DNA of 29,857 nucleotides from an uncultured Flavobacteriales bacterium (GTDB lineage Bacteria > Bacteroidota > Bacteroidia > Flavobacteriales > Crocinitomicaceae): NCBI GenBank assembly GCA_946479985.1, contig CAMLIF010000036.1, positions 1-29,857 of the forward strand, given 5' to 3'. This document shows positions 15,889 to 23,447 of this stretch, piece by piece. The notes under the pieces were generated by a model. It ran no database searches. It saw only the letters and a program-made list of their open reading frames with translations, and was not told where the DNA came from. How positions within the stretch are numbered: the first letter of the stretch is position 1; every line of letters begins with the position of its first letter. The position numbers and the translations under genes are program-made.

Positions 15889-16075
15889 TTCCCAAACCCG
15901 AATGTCAATTTTCTGACCGTGGAAGTTTAAAAATGGTTTGCCATTAATTTCGCTGCCACAAAGGTCTGAGTAAGAATGAATCTTTGAAAATCAAAATTAA
16001 GGATATTGTTTTTGATTTGCACCTCAGCAAAGTGTTTTGATTAATGAGCTGATATTCATGCTTTCCGAAAGGCGA

Positions 16076-16097
16076 TTACACTTTTGTACAAGTGTAA
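16076..16097 (+). promoter_or_regulatory. 22-bp inverted repeat upstream of comEC, candidate operator
   Basis: TTACACTT and AAGTGTAA are perfect 8-bp arms around TTGTAC. The central TTG (16084-16086) lies 22 bp before the -7-like box at 16109-16116, so a bound dimer would cover the -33 region. Confidence 0.5.
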
Positions 16098-16108
16098 AAA
16101 TTCAATTA

Positions 16109-16116
16109 TAACTTTA
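16109..16116 (+). promoter_or_regulatory. Candidate -7 promoter box of comEC (TAACTTTA)
   Basis: TAACTTTA is one base off TAnnTTTG, with a TTG 22 bp upstream. Transcription would start near 16122, giving a leader of about 47 nt to the ATG at 16169. Confidence 0.4.
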
Positions 16117-16168
16117 GTTCATTTTGGAGGTGTTTTTCTATTTTTATTCGTCTAACACTCTGCTATTC

Positions 16169-18118
16169 ATGACTGCTAACTCATCAATTGCACTATATCT
16201 TTCCTGTTCCGCCTGGTTTTTGGGCGGAGTAACAGCATTCTATTCAGATACAACATTGGAATTGACAATCGGAGTTCTGATAGTGCTTATTTTCTCCTGC
16301 CTGATTTTGTTTCTTTCCAAAAGTTTTCAATTGAAAATAACTCAGCGGAAACTTGTTCTTGCCGGATTATTCTTTCTTGTGGGAGCGCTTAATTTTCAGT
16401 TGAATGATTTCCGGAATCAGGAAGATCACCTGCAAAAGGAGTACGAAGGCAGTTTTAAAGTTCATGTGCTGGAAGTCGGTAAAACTACCGGACAATCACA
16501 GAATTTGCTGGTCCAATGTGTTTATCAGGAAGAAAAAGGATTGATCTGCTGGTCGGATTTCAAGTTTCTTGTTCACGTTCAGGAACCGGATTCTATTTAT
16601 AAAGTTGATGATGATCTGATCCTTGACGGGGCGCTAAGTCCGATTAAGCAAAATAAAAATCCGGGTGCTTTTGACGGGAAATGGTATTATCTGACAAAAG
16701 GTGTGACACATCAGCTTTATGCTTTTTCTGATCAGATTGTAGGTTGCGGAAATTCATGGACATTGAACGGGATGTTTTTGAACTGGCGCGACTATCTTGC
16801 CAAACAAATGGAGAAGTACCTGGATGGTGATTTTCTCGGAGTTTCGAAAGCATTGCTGCTTGGCGATAAAGCAAATCTGGATCAGGATGTGATGAGTTCT
16901 TTTTCGAATACCGGTTCTATGCATGTGCTTGCTGTTTCGGGTCTGCATGTTGGATTACTGCTCTATCTATTGAATTTTATTCTTGCCCGTTTCTCCCGGT
17001 TTCTAAGTAAAAAGCAATCGATGATTATTGCAATTATCGTGATTTGGTGTTATGGATTACTCACCGGCGCTTCTCCGGCCGTAATGCGCGCTGTATTCAT
17101 GTTTTCAGTTATAACCTTTGGTGGATTGCTGAATCGAAAAAGCTCCGGAATGATCTCGCTGTTCGTCACGGCTATTATTCTTTCGGCATTTAATCCGTGG
17201 GTTGTTTTTGATGTTGGATTCCAGCTTTCGTTCTTAGCCATGCTTGGAATTTTTCTGCTTTATCCGAAGATTCACAGATTGATACTTGTTGATAACAAGA
17301 TCCTGAAATGGGCCTGGGAAGGAACAGCGGTTGGATTAGCTGCAACTGCATTCACAACTCCGTTAACGTTGTATTACTTCTATCAATTCCCGAATTATTT
17401 CCTGATTTCGAATATAGGAGTAATGCTCTTTGGATTCCTTGTGTTACTGTTTGGAATGGCTTTCCTGTTCAGCAGTTTTATACCGGGAATCTCGGTTTTG
17501 AGTGCGCTCTTGTTCTCTTTCACAATTCTGGGTTTGCTGCTTTGGGTAAAATGGGTAGATCAAATTCCGGGATCGGTTTCGGGCGGTTTTCATCTGCAGC
17601 TATCGGTTTTGCTGGTTTCCCTTGTGGTGGTTTTCCTGTACAGCATGGACTACAAAAAATGGAAGCTCAAAATCCCGCTCGCCGTGGTTACCAGTTTGAT
17701 CATTTGTTACCTCAGTTTTGATCGCTCTGAATATTTCAATACACGCGAGTTGATCTTTCTGAACGGCAAGGAACTGGTTGTGGTTTTCAAAACGCCGGAA
17801 GGCTGCATAGCATTTTACGAACCGCGGTATGGACATGCAAATAAAATTCCCCGATCATTAGAAGATTTCCGTCGGTTTTCAGGACAACGCATCGTTATTA
17901 AGGATTTGATTTATGGCTATAATTCGAGGTTTGGGAAAGATTTGCTCGCTATAACCAGAGTGAAATACGGATGGGAAGTTGTTTGCAACCAAACGAAGTA
18001 TTTCTATCAGACTTATGGTGTTCCGGTGGCGAAACGCAAGCGGGTTGTTTTCAATAGTAAATTGCAAGCGTTGCTGAATCCTGAGAAAGGGCAACGTTAT
18101 TGCAGTTTTAAGATTTAG
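16169..18118 (+). CDS. comEC: ComEC/Rec2 family DNA-uptake channel protein
   Basis: A 649-residue polytopic inner-membrane protein. ComEC carries single-stranded DNA across the cytoplasmic membrane in natural transformation. The N-terminal part (membrane segments, then a soluble OB-like DUF4131 region around residues 90-200) is followed by the Competence domain. That domain has the signature MHVLAVSGLHVGLL (H252), GASPAVMRAVFMF and VFDVGFQLSFLAMLGI, with about eight membrane segments. The C-terminal ~120 residues after the last membrane segment are short and lack the HxHxDH motif of the metallo-beta-lactamase domain found in longer ComEC proteins. A GGAGG at 16126-16130 and TTG/GTG codons at 16124/16130 could allow a longer start, but the ATG at 16169 fits the membrane topology. 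Transcribed alone. Confidence 0.92.
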   Translation: MTANSSIALYLSCSAWFLGGVTAFYSDTTLELTIGVLIVLIFSCLILFLSKSFQLKITQRKLVLAGLFFLVGALNFQLNDFRNQEDHLQKEYEGSFKVHVLEVGKTTGQSQNLLVQCVYQEEKGLICWSDFKFLVHVQEPDSIYKVDDDLILDGALSPIKQNKNPGAFDGKWYYLTKGVTHQLYAFSDQIVGCGNSWTLNGMFLNWRDYLAKQMEKYLDGDFLGVSKALLLGDKANLDQDVMSSFSNTGSMHVLAVSGLHVGLLLYLLNFILARFSRFLSKKQSMIIAIIVIWCYGLLTGASPAVMRAVFMFSVITFGGLLNRKSSGMISLFVTAIILSAFNPWVVFDVGFQLSFLAMLGIFLLYPKIHRLILVDNKILKWAWEGTAVGLAATAFTTPLTLYYFYQFPNYFLISNIGVMLFGFLVLLFGMAFLFSSFIPGISVLSALLFSFTILGLLLWVKWVDQIPGSVSGGFHLQLSVLLVSLVVVFLYSMDYKKWKLKIPLAVVTSLIICYLSFDRSEYFNTRELIFLNGKELVVVFKTPEGCIAFYEPRYGHANKIPRSLEDFRRFSGQRIVIKDLIYGYNSRFGKDLLAITRVKYGWEVVCNQTKYFYQTYGVPVAKRKRVVFNSKLQALLNPEKGQRYCSFKI

Positions 18119-18199
18119 ATGTCTTAGCACAGGATTTATGTCGACTCACTTCGACAAGCTCACTACAAGCCGCTCAATGATCTGCGGGTTTCTCTGAGA
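18119..18199. other. Convergent spacer with small dyads and a possible repeat remnant
   Basis: Contains GTCGA-N6-TCGAC (18140-18155) and CCGC-N10-GCGG (18170-18187), plus CTTCGACAAGCTCA (from about 18149). From memory, this motif resembles intergenic repeats common in Bacteroidota genomes. No clear T-tract terminator for either gene. Confidence 0.4.
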
Positions 18200-19273
18200 C
18201 TACATTTTCAGATACTTCGAAATATCAACAATCGCCGTATACCCCGTCAGACCAAACGGATGTGTCATAACCCCGCCAAGAAAATGTGTTTCGTCAACAA
18301 AACTTAAAGATCCGGCAAGTCGGTAATGATTAACAGATTGTGGGTGATCTTTTAGATTCATATAAGTTAACCGTTGTTTGTTGGTTCCGTCAACATCCAT
18401 GATCCACCAATCTGCTCCCTGGATTTCCATGGGGAATCGTTCGCATCCGGCTCCGGTCATATAAACCAGTTGTTTTCCGTTTGCAGTGAAAGTTGCTGCC
18501 TGGGCAAAGGATTCGGTTGTGAGCCGTTTGATTTCTCCTGTTTCAACGTTCAATGTATAAATTGGTGTTGTAACAATGTTTTTGGTTTCAAATGTGGAAT
18601 AAAAACTGATGAGTGTGTTGTCAGGAGAAATTCCGTCCAGTTCATTACAGGCATCAAGGTTCCCCGGCTTAAAGGTTTTGATATTTGCTAAATGCGGTAC
18701 TGAATCCAGAATTATATCAGCAATACGCATAACATAACCTCCGGCAATTAAATTCATGTTCCCGAATTTCGGAGCAAGTGTTCTTTCGCTCCAGGCAAAT
18801 TTGGTTCCGTCAGGGGAAATGGCAGAGTGTATAATTCCCGAATTGTAGGAATTGGGCAGATCAAGAATCTTCCATGCTTTGGAACCATCCTTTTTGATCA
18901 GCCATAAATCTACATAAGCTCCGTATCCGGGAGTTGCATCAACTGATTTACGCTTGTGTTTTTTCTCTTTCACATATTCATTTTTCTCAACGTAACAAAA
19001 CAGGTATTCACCTGAAGGATGCCATTCTTCTGCCCATTGATGGCGATCTTCCTGCCACCCGGGGTAAGTCAGTGGTTTTGCATTGTTCCCTGCCGAATCT
19101 GAAATGAAAATATGATAAACTTCCTGCTTGTCTTTCTTTCCGAAGGCTACATTTTTCGTAGCGGGATTGTAGATTGCTCCGATCACTGAATCTTTCCAAA
19201 GAGTCATATCGGCTTGTGCTTTTCCGTAAGCTGAAAAAAAAACAGCGAAAGAAATGAGTATACCAGTTTTCAT
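18200..19273 (-). CDS. Exported TolB-like (WD40/PD40 beta-propeller) protein
   Basis: A 357-residue periplasmic protein. A signal peptide runs MKTGILISFAVFFSAYGKAQA from the ATG at 19273; an upstream in-frame ATG at 19312 would bury it. The rest shows PD40-type blades as in TolB: SAISPDGTKFAWSE, LDGISPDNTLISFYS, ATFTANGKQLVYMTG, and WWIMDVDGTNKQRLTYMN. The repeated pattern is S-PDG followed by a strand and a D-x-DG-N turn. Related Bacteroidota proteins are annotated only as biopolymer-transporter TolB-like. It lacks an enzymatic domain, so a binding or scaffolding role is likely. It is divergent from the DUF5916 gene across 73 bp. Confidence 0.83.
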   Translation of the reverse strand: MKTGILISFAVFFSAYGKAQADMTLWKDSVIGAIYNPATKNVAFGKKDKQEVYHIFISDSAGNNAKPLTYPGWQEDRHQWAEEWHPSGEYLFCYVEKNEYVKEKKHKRKSVDATPGYGAYVDLWLIKKDGSKAWKILDLPNSYNSGIIHSAISPDGTKFAWSERTLAPKFGNMNLIAGGYVMRIADIILDSVPHLANIKTFKPGNLDACNELDGISPDNTLISFYSTFETKNIVTTPIYTLNVETGEIKRLTTESFAQAATFTANGKQLVYMTGAGCERFPMEIQGADWWIMDVDGTNKQRLTYMNLKDHPQSVNHYRLAGSLSFVDETHFLGGVMTHPFGLTGYTAIVDISKYLKM

Positions 19274-19346
19274 GCGAGAGAAAATTAATTCATTTTTTCG
19301 AATAACAAACAATGCTAATTCGTTCAGAAATAACCAATTTTAAGCC

Positions 19347-21785
19347 GTGAAAACCCTTCTTGTACTCATACTTAGCCTTTCTGTGGTTTTTTTTGCCGCT
19401 GCGCAGAAATCTGTCAGCGCATTGAGAAATGAAGGAGTAATTACACTGGACGGCGATTTATCTGAGAAAATCTGGTCAAAAGCAGATGTGGCTGATTCAT
19501 TCATTGTGAATTTCCCTACGGTAGGAAACTTATCGAAATTTGAATCGAAAGTCATGTTTGTTTATGACGACGAAGCAATTTACATAGGTGCTATCCTGAA
19601 CGATCCGCATCCCGATTCATTAATGTGTCCGCTTTCGCAGCGCGACGATTATGGAAATGCTGACTGGTTTGGAATTCTGATTGATCCATACGGTGCCGGT
19701 CAAAATGGCTTTTCATTTTTTGTAACGGCGGCTGGAGTTGAGATCGACGCTATCAGAAGTCAGAATGATGCGGATTTTACCTGGAATGCAGTTTGGAAAA
19801 GCAAAGTGAAACTGACTGATATCGGCTGGATTGTAGAAATGAAAATTCCACTTACACAGCTTCGGTTCACGATGGAGGAAATCCAGCATTGGAAAATTAA
19901 TTATAAACGTCAAGTCAGGAGAAACAGGGAAGTTGCCTATTGGGCACCGGTTGACCCGCAAGTGTATGGAGAGCTGGCACAATCAGGAGAGCTGACAAAT
20001 CTTACGAAACTGAATTCGCCTCTCCGTTTGTCGTTTTCGCCTTATGGGACAACCTATTTAGAGAATTATTACAACGACCAAACCGGAGCGCAGGAATGGG
20101 CTGTGCGGCCGCGTTTTGGAATGGATATGAAACTCGGTTTAAGTGAGGCTTTTACGCTGGATGCTACGCTGGTACCTGATTTTGGCCAAACGGTTTCTGA
20201 TAATCTGGTGCTGAATCTTTCTCCTTTTGAAGTGCGTTACAACGAAAACCGGCCGTTTTTCCTTGAAGGAATGGATCTTTTCGGAATAGGAGATATATTT
20301 TACTCACGCCGAATAGGTGATAATACACTTTATGGCCACCGGGCAGATTCTTTGCAGGAAACAGGAAATAAAATTACCAATGCTCCCAATCTGGCACAAT
20401 TGGTAAATGCCACAAAAATTTCCGGAAGAACAAAAAGCGGGCTGGGTATCGGAGTTTTCAACGCCATTGAGAAACAAACAAATATCGAATACGAAGATTC
20501 ACTTGGGAATAGACACGAAATTCTATCACATCCGACATCAAACTACAATGTGTTTGTTTTGAGCCAAAATCTGAAGAACAATAATTCCGTTTCGTTCATT
20601 AATTCGAATGTTTTCCGTCCGGAGGTAAATGCTTTGTCGAATGTAAGTTCCGCTGAATTCCAGGTTCTGACAAAAAACAGGATGTATGCGCTCTTCGGAC
20701 AGGGACAGTTTTCCTATAATCAGCGCAGCGGGCAAACAGATAACGGCTACACCAATTACCTGAATTTCTCGAAAGTAGAAGGTGCCAGAACATTTGGCGG
20801 AGAATATTACGAATGTTCGAATACTTATGATCCGAATGAGCTTGGATATCTCTCGAACAACAATTACCGGGGAGCAAATGTGTTTTTTAGGGGAGTAGAT
20901 TATGATCCGGGCGGACATTTACTCCGGAGAAATATCAATTTCAGTACAAGTGTGAATTATTTATACAAACCGAGTCTTTATTCCAACTGGGAAATTTTTG
21001 GGGAGTGGATCGGAACTTTTAAGAACTTTCTTACCAGTGGTTTCTATGCGGGTGCTAATCCAATCGGAACAGTAGATCATTTTGAATCTCGTACCATGGG
21101 AGTTCCTATGGATGTCGCTGCTTCGGCTTATGCAGGTGGTTTTTACTCCAGTAATTATTCCAATCGGGTAGCGCTGGATATTTCAATTTCAGCGAGAAAA
21201 TTTGCAGAGCAAGGCAAGATAAATGCCGAAGGATCAATCAGTCCACGATTCAGAATTTCGAATAAACTCTTTATCGTTCCGGAAACGGCAGTGACATTGC
21301 TCAAAAGAGATTATGGATACGTATATGTTTCCGATCCGGATTATGAGAATGATATTATCCTGGGAACGCGTGACCGTTGGATCGTGAATAATAACATTAC
21401 CGGAAATTACACTTTCACCAACCGAATCGGGATGATCTTAAAAGTGAATCATTACTGGCAGGAAGTAACTTATGTGCAGTTCAATAAGCTTGAGAATAAT
21501 GGCCGACGTGAAGAAACTGCCTATACCGGTTATGATACAGACGGTGTTTCATATCATAATACCAGTTTCAATGCCTTTACTTTAGACCTGGACTTCCGCT
21601 GGGTAATCTACCCGGGAAGTGAGCTTCGTTTTGTTTGGAAATACAATATCTACGCGTCGAAAGCAGGCAATTACGGTTCGTATTTCAATGTGTTTAATGA
21701 TTTGTTCGATCAACCGCGGTTGAATTCGTTTTCGGTTAAAGCGTTGTTTTATTTGAACGCAGGCAAGTTGATGAAACGTAAGTAA
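19347..21785 (+). CDS. DUF5916 / CBM9-like outer-membrane family protein
   Basis: An 812-residue exported protein. It starts at a GTG (19347) with signal peptide MKTLLVLILSLSVVFFAAAQ; no upstream ATG gives a signal peptide. Residues about 27-215 form a family 9 carbohydrate-binding-like beta sandwich (VITLDGDLSEKIWSKA, VMFVYDDEAIYIGA, DWFGILIDPYGAGQNGFSF, VEMKIPLTQLRF). The remainder matches DUF5916: DATLVPDFGQTVSDN, LNLSPFEVRYNENRPFFLEG and FYSRRIG, then alternating strands consistent with an outer-membrane beta barrel to the C terminus. The function of this common Bacteroidota family is not established. The gene converges on the glycosyltransferase gene with only 24 bp between, and no terminator is visible there. 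Confidence 0.9.
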   Translation: MKTLLVLILSLSVVFFAAAQKSVSALRNEGVITLDGDLSEKIWSKADVADSFIVNFPTVGNLSKFESKVMFVYDDEAIYIGAILNDPHPDSLMCPLSQRDDYGNADWFGILIDPYGAGQNGFSFFVTAAGVEIDAIRSQNDADFTWNAVWKSKVKLTDIGWIVEMKIPLTQLRFTMEEIQHWKINYKRQVRRNREVAYWAPVDPQVYGELAQSGELTNLTKLNSPLRLSFSPYGTTYLENYYNDQTGAQEWAVRPRFGMDMKLGLSEAFTLDATLVPDFGQTVSDNLVLNLSPFEVRYNENRPFFLEGMDLFGIGDIFYSRRIGDNTLYGHRADSLQETGNKITNAPNLAQLVNATKISGRTKSGLGIGVFNAIEKQTNIEYEDSLGNRHEILSHPTSNYNVFVLSQNLKNNNSVSFINSNVFRPEVNALSNVSSAEFQVLTKNRMYALFGQGQFSYNQRSGQTDNGYTNYLNFSKVEGARTFGGEYYECSNTYDPNELGYLSNNNYRGANVFFRGVDYDPGGHLLRRNINFSTSVNYLYKPSLYSNWEIFGEWIGTFKNFLTSGFYAGANPIGTVDHFESRTMGVPMDVAASAYAGGFYSSNYSNRVALDISISARKFAEQGKINAEGSISPRFRISNKLFIVPETAVTLLKRDYGYVYVSDPDYENDIILGTRDRWIVNNNITGNYTFTNRIGMILKVNHYWQEVTYVQFNKLENNGRREETAYTGYDTDGVSYHNTSFNAFTLDLDFRWVIYPGSELRFVWKYNIYASKAGNYGSYFNVFNDLFDQPRLNSFSVKALFYLNAGKLMKRK

Positions 21786-21809
21786 ACTTGTCGCTGCGGT
21801 ATACTCAAT

Positions 21810-22772
21810 TCAATCAATAACAATCTCACTGCATTTAAAATGTCCTTTCGGGCAGGTTTTACCTCCATGTAGCCCGCAAGGCCGGCATTCTAATATTTCA
21901 GATGTTTCGCGTATTTCCGAATCGTCAGATAGCGGCCCGAATCCGAATGCAGGAATTGTTGCTAAGAAAAACGCGGTTGTTGGAGCATTTACTGCCGAAG
22001 CCATGTGCAGCGGTCCTGAATCGTTTACATAACAACGTGTTGCTTTTTCAAACAGCGCGCATGAATCGAGCAGATTAAGCGTTCCGGCCAGATTGTTTTC
22101 AGCATCCAGGCTGGCAGCATCAGTAATGCGCTGACACAGCTCGAAATCGCCAGGCCCGCCAACCAGGTAAACAATTCCTTTCTTTTTCAGGATGTTTGCC
22201 AATTGTACCCATTTCTCTTCCGGAAGCTGCTTCGTAAACCAAACTGATGCCGGCGCTAAGGTGTAGAATGGTTCTGTCACCAAAGGAGCCACTTTCGATC
22301 GGTTCGCTTCTCCCGGATAAACTTTTGGCTGAACCAATTTTTCAGCTCCCAAATGAGCAATACATCCTAAGTTTCGTTCTACTTCATGGGTTCCGTTACC
22401 AATTTCATGTTTGATCTTGCGGGTGTAGGAAAACGAAAACGGATTTTTATCGAATCCGATCTTTTCCTTTGCACCACTCAACGCAGTTAAAATACCGGAG
22501 CTTCCGAATCGGTGTAAGTTGATTACCTTATCGTACTTGTTAGAACGGATAGTGTTGCGCAGGCGTTTTAACTCGCTAAACTTTCCCTTTTTTTTATCGA
22601 GAATGAGAATCTGCTGAAGATCCGGATGTGTTTCAATAATCCCTTCATTTCCCTTTCTCACTAAGATGTCGATTTGCGCATTAGGGAAAAGCCGTTTCAA
22701 TTCGCTGATTACAGGAGTAGCCAGGATGACATCACCTAAAAAAGCGGTTTGAATGATGAGGAATTTTTGCAT
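21810..22772 (-). CDS. Glycosyltransferase family 9 (ADP-heptose:LPS heptosyltransferase-like)
   Basis: A 320-residue GT-B enzyme related to WaaC/WaaF, which add heptose to the lipopolysaccharide core at the inner face of the cytoplasmic membrane. Diagnostic parts: MQKFLIIQTAFLGDVILATPVI at the N terminus, DILVRKGNEGI, NLHRFGSSGIL, TLAPASVWFTKQLPEEKW, YLVGGPGDFELC, the donor-binding NDSGPLHMASAVNAPT, and a Cys-rich end (CRPCGLHGGKTCPKGHFKC) seen in Bacteroidota members. The frame is open to 22910, but the first 46 residues are unlike the family; MQKF at 22772 is the natural start and has a promoter-like box 12 nt before it. The actual sugar is not predictable. Confidence 0.92.
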   Translation of the reverse strand: MQKFLIIQTAFLGDVILATPVISELKRLFPNAQIDILVRKGNEGIIETHPDLQQILILDKKKGKFSELKRLRNTIRSNKYDKVINLHRFGSSGILTALSGAKEKIGFDKNPFSFSYTRKIKHEIGNGTHEVERNLGCIAHLGAEKLVQPKVYPGEANRSKVAPLVTEPFYTLAPASVWFTKQLPEEKWVQLANILKKKGIVYLVGGPGDFELCQRITDAASLDAENNLAGTLNLLDSCALFEKATRCYVNDSGPLHMASAVNAPTTAFFLATIPAFGFGPLSDDSEIRETSEILECRPCGLHGGKTCPKGHFKCSEIVID

Positions 22773-22776
22773 AAGG

Positions 22777-22784
22777 TAAAGGTA
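22777..22784 (-). promoter_or_regulatory. Candidate -7 promoter box (TACCTTTA) of the family 9 glycosyltransferase gene
   Basis: Read on the minus strand, TACCTTTA begins 12 nt before the ATG at 22772. This is the same spacing as at 1989 and 9549. It would give a leaderless mRNA. The -33 element is unclear. Confidence 0.4.
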
Positions 22785-22817
22785 GTAAAGTTTCAAAAAG
22801 CAGATTTGATCTGATAT

Positions 22818-22857
22818 TAACCAAATTGACAAATTACCTAATAACCTAATTTGGTTA
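22818..22857. promoter_or_regulatory. 40-bp inverted repeat between the ArsR-type regulator and glycosyltransferase genes
   Basis: TAACCAAATT and AATTTGGTTA are perfect 10-bp arms 20 bp apart. The spacer carries ACCTAATAACCTAAT. It is AT-rich with no T tract, so an operator or mRNA structure is more likely than a terminator. Confidence 0.45.
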
Positions 22858-22887
22858 CTTCTTTTCTTTGTTGAATTGTCCGGAATG

Positions 22888-23205
22888 CTATTTTCCACTT
22901 GGCTGAACACCTATTTCCAACAAAAAATCCATTAATTCAGTAAAGGCTTCTTTTTTTAATTCAATCCGTTCGAAATGTAAACTATAATCAAATTCAACTA
23001 ACTCTGCATCAATTAGTTTCTGGATGTGTCTTCCAACAACAGGTTTGCTTAAATTCAGAAGTTTGCTAAAGTCGGCTCGGGTGTTTGATGGTGCCACGAA
23101 CAAATGTTCGATAATTCTTTTCCGGACCGGATGCGATATGGCATCTCCCAAATAAGCAATCTTCATGTCTGTTTCGTCGTAGTTGTTTGGTTTAATTAAT
23201 CTCAT
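22888..23205 (-). CDS. ArsR-type winged-helix transcriptional regulator
   Basis: A 105-residue cytoplasmic regulator. The fold signature is clear: LGDAISHPVRKRIIEHLF, then the helix-turn-helix TRADFSKLLNLSKPVVGRHIQKLIDAELV, then the wing strands VEFDYSLHFERIELKKEAF. The ELCVCDL metal-binding motif of ArsR/SmtB sensors is absent, and there are no Cys at all, so it probably does not sense metals through thiols. The target is unknown. A perfect inverted repeat lies 31 bp past its stop, upstream of the glycosyltransferase gene on the same strand, and the M1 peptidase gene is divergent on the other side; both are candidate targets. Confidence 0.87.
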   Translation of the reverse strand: MRLIKPNNYDETDMKIAYLGDAISHPVRKRIIEHLFVAPSNTRADFSKLLNLSKPVVGRHIQKLIDAELVEFDYSLHFERIELKKEAFTELMDFLLEIGVQPSGK

Positions 23206-23416
23206 AATTTGATGTTTCTTATTTAATTTAAGGAAAAAGTTCTTTTAGGTCCAAGTTCAACGAGTCAAAACACTTGGTTTTTCTTTCTAACTTAAGTAGG
23301 ATACAGATCATGAAATAGTTGACTATATCCGGATGTGTAATTGAAATTTCATTAACATCGAAAGAGGGGAAATTTACACGATTACTACATTCACGCTGTA
23401 AATACGGCAATTGGAT

Positions 23417-23424
23417 TATTTTTG
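23417..23424 (+). promoter_or_regulatory. -7 promoter box (TATTTTTG) of the M1 peptidase gene
   Basis: An exact TAnnTTTG match. Transcription should start near 23430, which excludes the upstream in-frame ATG at 23319 and supports the start at 23448. No clear -33 TTG. Confidence 0.55.
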
Positions 23425-23447
23425 CACTACAAACCAGAACTTTCATT

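Larger units (their letters stand above)
15671..16168. other. 498-bp gene-free region between divergent genes
   Basis: This holds the divergent upstream regions of the lipoprotein gene and comEC. I see no convincing gene; a 25-codon frame at 15853-15930 is probably chance. It does contain a long hairpin (15838-15888), a 22-bp inverted repeat (16076-16097) and a promoter-like box for comEC (16109-16116). Confidence 0.6.

Noticed and set aside
15853..15930. 25-codon frame in the gap before comEC
   Set aside because: It overlaps one arm of the hairpin, has no clear promoter or ribosome-binding signal, and is within chance length.
16124..16168. TTG start (with GTG at 16130) for comEC near a GGAGG
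   Set aside because: The GGAGG is inside or beside these codons, not at a useful distance upstream of them. The ATG at 16169 gives a normal N terminus. Kept only as an alternative.
22773..22910. 46-residue N-terminal extension of the glycosyltransferase
   Set aside because: Overlaps the ArsR-type gene, contains the inverted repeat, and family 9 proteins begin at the MQKFLIIQ-type strand.
23251..23277. CCAAGT/ACTTGG stem followed by T run upstream of the M1 peptidase
   Set aside because: No plus-strand gene ends upstream for it to terminate, and the loop is long.
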